Positions 29,030 through 38,337 of a stretch of DNA of 64,000 nt are shown here, one piece after another. A program made the position numbers and the translations under genes. Source of the DNA: Pictodentalium vernedei (Eukaryota; Mollusca; Scaphopoda; Dentaliida; Dentaliidae); the NCBI GenBank assembly GCA_031216915.1, contig CM062297.1, positions 531,424,971 to 531,488,970 on the forward strand, in the 5' to 3' direction. The notes under the pieces are model-generated. The model was not told the DNA's origin and did no database searches. It saw nothing but the letters and a program-made list of their open reading frames with translations. The stretch's first letter is position 1, and every line of letters begins with the position of its first letter.

Positions 29030-31132
29030 ATGAAAGGAACTTGTTCAAATTGTAATAGGAAGAAATCTTCCTCTGACTTTCATGATTATTGCATAAATTG
29101 TAGTCAGTGTTCTCGCATTAATCCCTGTCCTGTATGTGAACATTGGGATGAGAAACATTGGAAACGTGTGTCACGATATGTTGTTTCTGGAGAAAGAGCG
29201 ATGCCGGCTCTTTCTCCACAAGGTCACTCTACTCTCTCAGTTTCTATTTCAGAGGAACCAGAACAGGGTGATGTTTCCATGTTATCCTCTTCAAGTGTGC
29301 GTCCGTCGTCACAATTAAATACAGAGCTAGCGGCAAAAGTGCTCATGGAGATTAGACAAATGTCGTCCGCTAGCTCGCCCGGTGTAGCGTCCATTCACCG
29401 AATGGTTCGGCAGCCGGGTTCGTCCGATGCGGTCCAAGAGGAAATTTTGGGTGATGCGAGCACTATAAAAATAATAGATGCACACCCAGTGACGGCGGAT
29501 AGTGAACGAGAACGGAGGAAGCCTTTTAGTCCGGTTCCTAGCTCGTCCAGGTCCAGCCGGGCCGCGAGCGAGAGAGGCCCCTCTCTCGTACAACAACATC
29601 TGGGACCAGATGTTGTGGTACAAAATGTGTCTTTAGCGGAGCATACGTCCGTCGCTCGGGACGCTCCGTTGTATAAGCAGTCCGCAGAGACTGTTAAGGC
29701 TTCCTCTTCTCGCCGGCGCACACGACCGCACCTTGGCTGCGTGACCTCCGATATCTTGCCAGCTTCGCCGAGGAAGGATTATTCGGCGACCAGGTCACAC
29801 CATCCGGCAGCCAGGGACTCGAGACCGATGGACTCCGGACGTTCGCATAGGAAAAGTATGCGGGAGCCATCCGATGCGGAGCTGCCCTCGGCAAAGCAGC
29901 GAAAGACCGCTCCTCCGCAGGTCTCGACGTCGGACATTCTAGTGCAGATAGCACAGCTTATCGCAGCATCCCAGCAGCCGACAGAAACGGTGTCGGATCG
30001 AGATTTATCCGACGGCGCTGGGTCGGTACGCTCCGCCGAAGCATCGGGGGCGGACGACCGGGAACATCGGGAGGTCCGACCGGATGGTGAAAGGGATACG
30101 GATGAATTGGAGCTATCCCTTTCGGAACAACACAAAGCTGCCGTAGACTTTATCCGGCACTTTCTTCCTCAAGTTGTTCCGTCGGGCCAGACTGCTGCGC
30201 TTCCGGACAGGAGAATTATAGCGTCATTGGACTCTGATTTTTTCGAGCGGTTCAGGGACATCGCTCCCGAGTTTCCGTCGCAGTCCAATAATGTTGCAAG
30301 AACATTTGAATTATTGAACGACGCTATTTTTAAACTTGCTTCCAGGACAGGGAAAGCAGGCTTCTTGTCCGCAAATACTCTCAACCTGCCTTTCATTAAT
30401 GCAAGGAATAAATTCGACACGGCAGGTCAGGGTATATCGAGAGTTCCTCTGCGTATGGACGACGAGGCGGAAGACTTAGAGCTATCATTACCGTCGTCAG
30501 CTTCTATTCCAACCGCAGTGTTGGAAACAGCTATTGCGTCTAACAGAGCCAATTTAGATGCCTTATCTTACGCAGATCACCTTACGAAGGCGTTATCACT
30601 GCGTCTTCAAGGGGAAGAGTTTCAGGATATACAATCCTCCTTAAGACTTCTTTCAAGGGCAGTAGCTTATTCCACGTGTAACTCCGCCCTTTCAGTGGCT
30701 AATCTGGAGTTGGTTAGACGTGACGCAGCCCTGTCTACATCCACACTAGTGGATTCTAAGGTGAAGAACTCTCTTAGAGTCGCTTCGGTCTCAGGAGATC
30801 TTCTCTTTGACGGCAAGCTTTCCGCTATTTATGATAATATTAAAAAGAAAGCTAGTGATTCTCTGTTGTTTAGATCCGCTCCTAAAAGGTCGGATTCAGC
30901 AGACACGAATAAGGCGGGCACTTCTGGGTCTTATCCGCCCAAGAGAGGTTCCTATAGAGGTTCCGGTGCGTCCTCTAGCTCTTATTCGAGAGACCGTCAG
31001 GATAGCGACTCTCGTTCGGGACGTCCTTCAGGCCGGGACAATCGGTCGGACGCCCCGAGGTCGACGAGGCGAGGTGCGGGTCGTGGAAGACGTGGTTTCT
31101 CCTACCGCAGGCCTCGCAGATCCAGGAGGTGA
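29030..31132 (+). CDS. DIRS gag-like protein (ORF1), copy 2
   Basis: The 700-residue ORF was started at the Met of MKGTCSNC, because this Met is conserved in copies 1 and 3 and the 17 upstream codons are not. A Cys/His-rich N-terminus is visible: Cys5, Cys8, His18, Cys21, Cys24, Cys27, Cys33, Cys36 (CPVC), a likely zinc-binding unit. A Ser/Arg-rich, probably disordered region (about 70-350) follows. Next is a more conserved helical part (about 355-600, with EQHKAAVDFIRHFLPQVV and SYADHLTKALSLRLQG). The end is an RG/SR-rich basic tail (about 640-700) suited to nucleic-acid binding. The layout fits DIRS ORF1 proteins, which are thought to package element RNA. This is the only unbroken copy in the window. 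Confidence 0.85.
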   Translation: MKGTCSNCNRKKSSSDFHDYCINCSQCSRINPCPVCEHWDEKHWKRVSRYVVSGERAMPALSPQGHSTLSVSISEEPEQGDVSMLSSSSVRPSSQLNTELAAKVLMEIRQMSSASSPGVASIHRMVRQPGSSDAVQEEILGDASTIKIIDAHPVTADSERERRKPFSPVPSSSRSSRAASERGPSLVQQHLGPDVVVQNVSLAEHTSVARDAPLYKQSAETVKASSSRRRTRPHLGCVTSDILPASPRKDYSATRSHHPAARDSRPMDSGRSHRKSMREPSDAELPSAKQRKTAPPQVSTSDILVQIAQLIAASQQPTETVSDRDLSDGAGSVRSAEASGADDREHREVRPDGERDTDELELSLSEQHKAAVDFIRHFLPQVVPSGQTAALPDRRIIASLDSDFFERFRDIAPEFPSQSNNVARTFELLNDAIFKLASRTGKAGFLSANTLNLPFINARNKFDTAGQGISRVPLRMDDEAEDLELSLPSSASIPTAVLETAIASNRANLDALSYADHLTKALSLRLQGEEFQDIQSSLRLLSRAVAYSTCNSALSVANLELVRRDAALSTSTLVDSKVKNSLRVASVSGDLLFDGKLSAIYDNIKKKASDSLLFRSAPKRSDSADTNKAGTSGSYPPKRGSYRGSGASSSSYSRDRQDSDSRSGRPSGRDNRSDAPRSTRRGAGRGRRGFSYRRPRRSRR

Positions 31133-33122
31133 TGGCTCAAACCTCTATCGCGTTCCGGTTGGCGGAAGGTTGTCGAGTTTTTCTCAAGAGTGGGCGTCGA
31201 TTACGGACGACCCTTGGGTGAGAGGAGTGACTTCGGAAGGTCTAAAGATATCCTTCAAACGAAAGCCTCCATTAACTCGAAGTCCAAAGTGGACTCATCT
31301 TCCGTCAAACCCTCAGAAAAGAGACGCTCTGCTATCAGAGGTGCAGTCTCTTTTAATGAAGAACGCGGTAGAGGTCGTAGAAAACCAGGAATCGCTGGGA
31401 TTCTACAGCCATCTGTTTCTGGTTCCGAAACCAGACGGCTCGTTCCGTCCAGTCATAGATTTGAGCTGGATAAACAAGCTGATCATCGCTCCGAAGTTTT
31501 ATATGGAGACGATTCGATCGGTCAGAGCGAGTATTCGGGTGAACGATTATGCAACGAGCATAGATCTCAAAGATGCGTACTTTCACGTCATGGTACATCC
31601 GACATTCCGAAAGTATCTACGCTTCGCAGTCCTAGGAGTGGTGTATCAGTTCCGGGCCATGTGCTTCGGATTGAATCTAGCACCCTGGGCTTTCACTCGA
31701 GTAATGAACTCGGTAATGATTTACTTCCGAGCTCATTCGTCTGCGGTAACGTCGGCCTACCTGGACGACATTCTTCAGAGGTACGGCAACGAGTTAACGC
31801 TTCAGAACGATGTTCAGAATCTTCTTCTATTGCTCCGACGTCTCGGTTTCATAGTAAACGAGGAGAAGTCGGATCTGGTGCCGTCCAAGTCATTCACTCA
31901 TCTGGGAATGAGCTTCGAGACGCACAACAATCTCGTTCGTCTGCCGTTAACCAGAGCGAAATTAGTCAGTTGTTACGCTCGCTATTGTCTAAATACAGAC
32001 AAAGTCACAGCGAGAGAATTTATGAGACTGATAGGTCTGTGCGGAGCCGCTGCGGATCTCATTCCGATGGGACGGCTACGCACACGGCCTCTTCAAATTT
32101 TCTTGACTCAGAATTGGAGTGTGAAAATTCATTCGCTCGATGTAGACGTTCTCTTGTCAGATCAAGTGAAACAAGAGATTCAGACTTGGGCAAACATTCA
32201 GTGGTTAACTCAAGGAGTTCCGCTGCAGTTGCCGGATCCGAGTTTTACCATTATGACGGATGCCAGTCAAACAGGTTGGGGTGCATCATTAATCCCAACG
32301 GATTCGAGATGCCAGGGTCTTTGGGATCCGCAATTCCTGTGCAAGCACATAAACATCAAGGAAATGATGTCAATTTGGCTTGCGTTACGTCACTGGATGG
32401 ACATTATTCACGATGCTCATGTCCAAATCCTATCCGACAATACGACAGTAGTGGCGTATATACGGAATCAGGGAGGCACTCATTCAGTTCCGTTGTTCAA
32501 TCTAACGGAAAGAATCCTTCTGTTTGCGTTGGAACATCACGTTCTTCTTTCGGTCCGTCACATACCGGGTCGTCTGAATGTGCTAGCAGACTCCCTTTCT
32601 CGAAAGGGTCGCTTGTTGCCGTCGGAGTGGACTCTCAACAAACAAGTATTCAATCAGATTTGCTACCAATGGGAACGGCCAATGATAGACTTATTTGCGA
32701 CACATCTCAACAATCAGTTGCAGACGTATGTGTCCCCGTGTCCGGATCCAAGAGCATTTGCTGTAGACGCTCTATCGATCCCTTGGGACGGAATGATAGG
32801 ATATGCGTATCCTCCAGCGCCGTTAATTCAACAAGTATTGCTAAAGATAAAACAATCTCAATGCAAGATTCTGTTGGTAGCATCTCTGTCGCCACAGAGA
32901 CCGTGGATAAATCTACTCAGGTGTCTGTTGTGGGACCTACCGCGGAAGCTCCCTCCACGAGAGGATCTTCTTTGGCAGGGGAAATCGCGCCAACTGCATC
33001 ACAACCCGCAAGGTCTCAACCTTCACGTTTTTCCGTTGTGCGGTCCTTCTTGCATGGCAAGCACTTTACAGGACGAGCAGTGGACGCGATTTCTAACTGT
33101 AGGAGGACCTCCTCTTCGCTAA
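30807..33122 (+). CDS. DIRS reverse transcriptase - RNase H, copy 2
   Basis: The 771-codon frame overlaps the end of gag by about 325 bases in another frame, so the true start is uncertain and its first ~110 codons may not be used. RT palm motifs are DGSFRPVIDL, SIDLKDAYFH and YLDD (31758-31769). RNase H motifs are MTDASQTGWG, INIKE, LSDNTT and HIPGRLNVLADSLSR. A DLFATHLNN...YPPAP region follows. The last ~80 residues (PQRPWINLLRCLLWDLP onward) match the usual DIRS RT-RH C-terminus and are lost in copies 1 and 3 by a 20-bp deletion. The product makes element cDNA from the RNA. Expression of the downstream YR needs a frame change or separate initiation. Confidence 0.85.
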   Translation: MTASFPLFMIILKRKLVILCCLDPLLKGRIQQTRIRRALLGLIRPREVPIEVPVRPLALIRETVRIATLVRDVLQAGTIGRTPRGRRGEVRVVEDVVSPTAGLADPGGDGSNLYRVPVGGRLSSFSQEWASITDDPWVRGVTSEGLKISFKRKPPLTRSPKWTHLPSNPQKRDALLSEVQSLLMKNAVEVVENQESLGFYSHLFLVPKPDGSFRPVIDLSWINKLIIAPKFYMETIRSVRASIRVNDYATSIDLKDAYFHVMVHPTFRKYLRFAVLGVVYQFRAMCFGLNLAPWAFTRVMNSVMIYFRAHSSAVTSAYLDDILQRYGNELTLQNDVQNLLLLLRRLGFIVNEEKSDLVPSKSFTHLGMSFETHNNLVRLPLTRAKLVSCYARYCLNTDKVTAREFMRLIGLCGAAADLIPMGRLRTRPLQIFLTQNWSVKIHSLDVDVLLSDQVKQEIQTWANIQWLTQGVPLQLPDPSFTIMTDASQTGWGASLIPTDSRCQGLWDPQFLCKHINIKEMMSIWLALRHWMDIIHDAHVQILSDNTTVVAYIRNQGGTHSVPLFNLTERILLFALEHHVLLSVRHIPGRLNVLADSLSRKGRLLPSEWTLNKQVFNQICYQWERPMIDLFATHLNNQLQTYVSPCPDPRAFAVDALSIPWDGMIGYAYPPAPLIQQVLLKIKQSQCKILLVASLSPQRPWINLLRCLLWDLPRKLPPREDLLWQGKSRQLHHNPQGLNLHVFPLCGPSCMASTLQDEQWTRFLTVGGPPLR

Positions 33123-34078
33123 ACTATGCGGCTAAGTGGAAGGTTTTCCGTCGTTGGTGTAGGGATCATTCTGTTGATATATTTGATCCCTCTATACCAG
33201 ACATTGCTAACTTTCTAGTATACTTGTTTGACGAAATCAAACTGCAACCGGTTACTATAAAGGGTTATAGATCTATGTTATCTGATACCTATGCACATCA
33301 TGATAGTTTACAAATTGGATCTAATGTCTCTTTATCGAAATTGGTTAGAAACTTTTCGATAAATAGACCCAGAACTCTTAGATTAATTCCTAAGTGGAAT
33401 TTAGCTTGGGTTCTCCTTAAATTGAAGGAAAAGCCATTTGAACCTCTTGGGACAGTAGATTTCAAATTCTTATCTTATAAGACAGCTTTTCTCTTAGCTT
33501 TCTCTTCTGCCAGAAGAGTCAGTGAGCTTCATGCACTATCGGTGGATGATTCTCATTATCGTAGTGTTGGGAACACTATCACCTTCACTACTAACGTCGG
33601 TTTTTTAGCTAAGAATCAGGCTCCTAATAAATATCCGGAACCTATTGTTATTAAGGCTCTTCCGTCTTCAGACGGGCGTAGGCCTTTACTCTGTCCTGTT
33701 AGAGCACTACGTATCTATAAACAGAGATCTCAGTTCATCAGAAAGGGACGGAAACGTTTCTTTCTGTCTTTGATGCCTAATAGAAAGGACATTTCAGTCC
33801 ATTCTATTGCTAGATGGATTCAGTTAACTATCCGTACTGCGTATGAAGATTTATCTTCTTCTCAGCAGTCTGTGCTTAAGATTTCTGCTCATGAAGTAAG
33901 AGCTCTTTCTACTTCCTGGGCTTATGCTAATAGTGTTGCTATTACAGATTTAATGAAGGCTGCTTATTGGTCTCAGCCATCCACATTTACTAATTTTTAT
34001 CTCAGAAATATTGAGTCCATTTCTGGAGACCTGCATTGTTTAGGTCCGTTATCTGTTGCTCAGAATGTCGTCCACTAA
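31190..34078 (+). CDS. DIRS tyrosine recombinase, copy 2 (long frame overlapping RT-RH)
   Basis: The 962-codon frame is open, but only the last ~350 residues are recognisable. These are a SAM-like core-binding domain (NYAAKWKVFRRWCRDHSVD, about 645-665) and a YR catalytic domain with Arg776 (RRVSEL), His901 and Arg904 (HEVR) and Tyr937 (NFYLR). The enzyme would integrate the circular element DNA by strand exchange, which fits the absence of target duplication. The first ~600 codons overlap RT-RH in another frame and are Ser/Arg-rich without motifs. Differences from copies 1 and 3 there mostly preserve the RT frame, so this part is probably a shadow and the functional start is nearer 32900-33060. 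Confidence 0.75.
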   Translation: MGVDYGRPLGERSDFGRSKDILQTKASINSKSKVDSSSVKPSEKRRSAIRGAVSFNEERGRGRRKPGIAGILQPSVSGSETRRLVPSSHRFELDKQADHRSEVLYGDDSIGQSEYSGERLCNEHRSQRCVLSRHGTSDIPKVSTLRSPRSGVSVPGHVLRIESSTLGFHSSNELGNDLLPSSFVCGNVGLPGRHSSEVRQRVNASERCSESSSIAPTSRFHSKRGEVGSGAVQVIHSSGNELRDAQQSRSSAVNQSEISQLLRSLLSKYRQSHSERIYETDRSVRSRCGSHSDGTATHTASSNFLDSELECENSFARCRRSLVRSSETRDSDLGKHSVVNSRSSAAVAGSEFYHYDGCQSNRLGCIINPNGFEMPGSLGSAIPVQAHKHQGNDVNLACVTSLDGHYSRCSCPNPIRQYDSSGVYTESGRHSFSSVVQSNGKNPSVCVGTSRSSFGPSHTGSSECASRLPFSKGSLVAVGVDSQQTSIQSDLLPMGTANDRLICDTSQQSVADVCVPVSGSKSICCRRSIDPLGRNDRICVSSSAVNSTSIAKDKTISMQDSVGSISVATETVDKSTQVSVVGPTAEAPSTRGSSLAGEIAPTASQPARSQPSRFSVVRSFLHGKHFTGRAVDAISNCRRTSSSLNYAAKWKVFRRWCRDHSVDIFDPSIPDIANFLVYLFDEIKLQPVTIKGYRSMLSDTYAHHDSLQIGSNVSLSKLVRNFSINRPRTLRLIPKWNLAWVLLKLKEKPFEPLGTVDFKFLSYKTAFLLAFSSARRVSELHALSVDDSHYRSVGNTITFTTNVGFLAKNQAPNKYPEPIVIKALPSSDGRRPLLCPVRALRIYKQRSQFIRKGRKRFFLSLMPNRKDISVHSIARWIQLTIRTAYEDLSSSQQSVLKISAHEVRALSTSWAYANSVAITDLMKAAYWSQPSTFTNFYLRNIESISGDLHCLGPLSVAQNVVH

Positions 34079-34675
34079 ACAGTTGCAACTATAGTTATGC
34101 AGGCTTTCTGTTCCGGCAGTGACTCCGTCCGGCTGCCCTCTTCGCTCTGGGCTATTTGACCCAGGGCAAGGGGAAGGGGGGGGGCGGGTGTTCCCTTAGG
34201 TCACCTGCTTTATAGTGAAAAGCAAGGGAATGCCTCCTCCAAAACAGTATTTCTGAGTCGCTTCCGGGATGGTTTTAAAGTGTAATATTAATGTTTAATT
34301 TCATTCATGTCTTATTTTTAAAGTGTAGCTCGGTGTGAAGCATTTGTATATGTCAAGTGTCAAACGGGCTTTAATATACAATACTCGGACACTTTTAAAT
34401 GATTATAAAGAGTCTCAATTCTCTGGACTACTTTATTTATTGGCTTGTTTTAATAATAATTAGTATAAAGGTTATACTGGATATTAATAGAGAACATGAA
34501 TGTTATTGTGCTCAATTATTAAGGGTAGTGTATCTTTCTAATTTAAATATTAAATAAGAAAGATACATGTAAAGCCTAATACTCCTTTTCTCCTTAAGGG
34601 GTTATCTCTTTATTTTATAATTGAGCTTATTGGATTTTCCTCTATGTCCTAGGCCCTCCAGCCTGTTTACTATTC
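34079..34675 (+). other. DIRS copy 2 3' untranslated region with G-run
   Basis: Contains ggggaagggggggggg near 34170 followed by cgggtg. The G-run is interrupted and shorter than in copy 1. No ORF. Confidence 0.7.
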
Positions 34676-34763
34676 AGCTAAGTCTGGGTCATTGGTACAG
34701 TATAAAAATGTTAAAAAATTTATAGTAATTTATATATTTTTTATACTTACCAATGACCCAGAC
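34676..34763. other. DIRS ICR, copy 2
   Basis: Inverted left end (…gtataaaaat) joined to inverted right end (gttaaaaaat…), with junction trinucleotide GTT at 34710-34712 matching the terminal AAC at 35063-35065. Confidence 0.9.
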
Positions 34764-34838
34764 GGGGATGGCCCTCCCTGAGTTGGGAACTCTTGCCTCC
34801 CCGCTGAGTACATAGCGCTGACCAGGCACTGCCAGTAA

Positions 34839-35065
34839 GAATGATATTTGGCGCCAATTTCGGGACGACTGCGTCACTGCGCATGCGCAGTAGAGTCGTA
34901 CTATGGAGGTCCTTTAGGACATGATTTCTTTTTGTTTTGGATGCAAATTTTGGGGATTGGGGGGCAAAATTTGTGTTTGGCCCTGGTTTTTGTGGAGTTA
35001 GCACCAGCAAAGTCTGGGTCATTGGTAAGTATAAAAAATATATAAATTACTATAAATTTTTTAAC
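34839..35065. repeat. DIRS right ITR, copy 2
   Basis: Inverted counterpart of 27941-28141 plus the terminal extension ending ttttttaac. It has a perfect GCGCATGCGC at 34879-34888. Confidence 0.9.
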
Positions 35066-35139
35066 TTTCTCCACAAAAGATTACACAATCTTTTCCTTAC
35101 ATGGAAATGTAATGGGGAACCAACTCACAAAAAACTCAT
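35066..35139 (-). other. 74-bp gypsy segment between DIRS copies 2 and 3
   Basis: Starts tttctccacaaaagattaca and is the same as 16076-16137 plus adjoining bases in unit 1. It proves that copies 2 and 3 are separate insertions and not a tandem DIRS. Confidence 0.85.
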
Positions 35140-35344
35140 ATTTTTATACTGTTCCAATGACCCAGACTTAGCTAGCTGGTGCTAACTCTAACAAAACCAG
35201 GGCCAAACACAAATTTTGCCCCCCAATCCCCAAAATTTGCATCCAAAACAAAAAGAAATCATGTCCTAAAGGACCTCCATACTATGCCCCCACTGCGCAT
35301 GCGCAGTGACACGGACGTCCCGAAATTGGCGCCAATTATCATTC
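35140..35344. repeat. DIRS left ITR, copy 3
   Basis: Duplicate of 16138-16342, with GCGCATGCGC at 35295-35304. Confidence 0.9.
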
Positions 35345-36235
35345 TCTGTTTGGCCCTTCATCACTCAACATCTCACTGATCTTTGTGCTTGTAAATCTCA
35401 GTTTAAAGGATGCCAGACACGTAATTTTTGGAGAAATGGTGATTCTAAGGAGGATAGAAGGAGGAGAGGAAAAAGAAGTGACAAAAAAAAATAATCAGGG
35501 CTGTACTTAAAATTTTTTGATGAAATTATGTTAAGTTGCCTATTTTCGAGGCATGGGCCTCTTGTTGTCATTCTTGCTAAATGTTGCACTGCTTATTCAG
35601 TGTTTCCTCTCCCCTAGCCTTCTAAAGTCCCCCCTTGCAATTCTCCCATGCTTTTGGCATATTTTTGAGAAAGTTCATTTCTAAAATTTCCCTGGGAGAG
35701 TTGCTTGGATACAGAATGTTTTCTGTTATTTTCCCCATAGTTACGTTTTCACCCATGGGTGTATAAACGTTGTGTTCTGCATCTTCCATCTGATGTTCTG
35801 CAGATTCTCCCCTGGGAGTCTCTGTTTTGCATCAGATAGAGTGTAATTTTGATGACTGATTCCGGGCCAGTTTTTGCAGTGCCTGGAGTCATGTTTTCTG
35901 GTGTTTTACACTGTTTGTTTACATTGGCAACAGCCTTTTTTGAGGGGGACTGTTTGCCTTTGCTGTAGTTTATCTCACTATAAGATACATTTATATTATC
36001 CGTAAGTGTCTCATTAATTATTTAATATAAATTTAAAATTTTTGACCACACTTTGCCATCGGATCCATCGGGGCTCAACGTTACTTTTCAGCAACTTGGG
36101 CTTCGCTGAAAAAATATTTTTTCAAAATTATTTTGATTTGCAATTGTTTTTTCATTTATTAATGGATCATGTTATTATGTATCTTTGTGTCAGGGGTTTG
36201 TGCGAGTAACTAGGACTTGTTGTTGACTTTTCACA

Positions 36236-38337
36236 ATGAAAGGATATTGTTCAAATTGTAATGGGAAGAAATCTTCCTCTGACTTTCATGATCATTGTAT
36301 TAATTGTAGTCAGTGTTCTCGCACTAATCCCTGCCCTATATGTCAATATTGGGATGATAAACATTGGAAACGTGTGTCACGGTATGTTGTTTCTGGAGAA
36401 AGGGCTATGCCGGCTCTTTCTCCGCAAGGTCACTCTACTCTCTCAGTTTCTATTTCAGAGGAACAAGAACAGGGTGATGTTTCCATGTTATCTTCTACAA
36501 GTGTGCGTCTGTCGTCACAAATGAATTCAGAGCTAGTGGCAAAAGTGCTCATGGAGATTAGACAAATGTCGTCCGCTAGCTCGCCCGGTGTAGCGTCCAT
36601 TCACCGAATGGTTCGGCAGCCGGGTTCATCCGATGCGGTCCAGGAGGAAATTTTGGGTGATGCGAGCACTATAAACGTACAAGGTGCACACCCAGTGACG
36701 GCGGATAGTATGCGAGAACGGAGGAAGCCTTTGAGTCCGGTTCCTAGCTCGTCCAGGTCCAGCCGGGCCGCGAGCGAGAGAGGCCCCTCTCTCGTACAAC
36801 AACATCTGGGACCAGATGTTGTGGTACAAAATGTGTCGCAAGCGGAGCATACGTCCGTCGCTCGGGACGCTCCGTTGTATAGGCAGTCCGCAGAGACTGC
36901 TAAGGCTTCTTCTTCTCGTCAGCGCACACGACCGCACCTTGGCTGCGTGACCGCCGATATTTTACCAGCTTCGCCGATCAAGGATTCTTCGACGACCAGG
37001 TCACACCATCCGGCAGCCAGGGATTCGAGACCGATGGACTCCAGACGTTCGCATAGAAAAAGTATGCGGGAGCCTTCTGATGCGGAGCTGCCCTCGGCGA
37101 AGCAGCGAAAGACTGCGCCTCCGCAGGTCTCGACGCCGGACATTCTTGTGCAGATAGCACAGCTTATCGCAACATCCCAGCAGCCGACAGAAACGGTGTC
37201 GGATCGAGAATTATCCGACGGCGCTGGGTCGGTACGCTCCGCCGAAGCATCGGGGGCGGACGACCGGGAACATCATGAGGTCCGACTGGATGGTGAAAGG
37301 ATACGGATGATTTGGAGCTATCCCTTTCGGAACAACATAAAGCTGCCGTGGACTTCATCCGGCACTTTCTCCCTCAAGTTGTTCCGGCGGGCCAGACTGC
37401 TGCGCTTCCGGACAAGAGGATTATAGCGTCATTGGACTCTGAATTTTTTGAGCGGTTCAGGGACATCGCTCCCGAGTTTCCGTCGCAGTCCAATAATGTT
37501 GCAAGAACATTTGAATTATTGAACGACGCTATATTTAAACTTGCTTCCAAGACGGGGAAAGCAGGTTTCTTGTCCGCTAATACTCTCAACCTGCCTTTCA
37601 TTAATGCAAGGAATAAATTCGATACGGCAGGACAGGGTATCCCGAGAGTTCCTCTGCGTATGGACGACGAGGCGGAAGACTTAGAGCTATCATTACCGTC
37701 GTCGGCTTCTATTCCAACCGCTGTGTTGGAAACAGCTATTGCGTCTAACAGAGCCAATTTAGATGCCTTATCTTACGCAGATCACCTTACTAAGGCGTTA
37801 TCACTGCGCCTTCAAGGGAAAGAGTTTCAGGATATACAATTCTCTTTAAGACTTCTTTCAAGGGCAGTAGCTTATTCCACGTGTAACTCTGCCCTTTCAG
37901 TGGCAAATCTGGAGTTGGTTAGACGTGACGCAGCCCTAGCTACATCCACACTTGTGGATTCTAAGGTGAAGAACTCTCTTAGAGTCGCTTCGGTCTCCGG
38001 AGATCTTCTCTTTGACGGCAAGCTTTCTGCTATTTATGATAAAATTACTAAGAAAGCTTCGGATTCTCTGTTGTTCAAATCTGCTTCTAAGAAGCCGGAT
38101 ACAGCAGACAAGAATAAGACAGGCACTTCTGGGTCTAATGCGCCCAAGAGAGGTTCCTATAGAGGTTCCGGTGCGTCCTCTTGGTCTTATTCGAGAGACC
38201 GTCAGGGTAGCGACTCTCGTTCGGGACGTCCTTCGGGCCGGGACAATCGGTCGGATGCCCTGAGGTCGACGGGGCGAGGTGCAGGTCGTGGAGGACGTGG
38301 TTTCTCCTACCGCAGGCCTCGCAGGTCCAGGAGGTGA
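36236..38337 (+). pseudogene. DIRS gag-like ORF1, copy 3, one frameshift
   Basis: The frame runs from MKGYCSNCNG through the Cys/His cluster (CPIC intact) to about residue 355. There a missing G in a run near 37300 shifts it, giving a false end at 37426, and the correct frame resumes at 37312-38337 and ends RRPRRSRR. The same lesion is in copy 1, so it predates the unit duplication. In other respects it is close to the intact ORF of copy 2. Confidence 0.85.

Larger units (their letters stand above)
27941..35065 (+). mobile_element. DIRS element copy 2, full length, apparently intact
   Basis: The 7125-bp element has all three coding regions open, both ITRs and the ICR. The empty site is preserved in unit 1 (atatcattttctcc at 16069-16082), so the insertion point lies between atatcat and tttctcc and no bases were duplicated or lost. 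It is the youngest DIRS insertion in the window. It carries canonical residues where copies 1 and 3 have changes (DGSFRPVIDL, LNLAPWAF). It is a good candidate for an autonomous, recently active copy. Confidence 0.92.

Noticed and set aside
29327..30135. Minus-strand ORFs of 83-118 codons across DIRS gag
   Set aside because: They are shadows of the gag frame created by its GC- and Arg/Ser-rich codons; the same shadows recur in copies 1 and 3.
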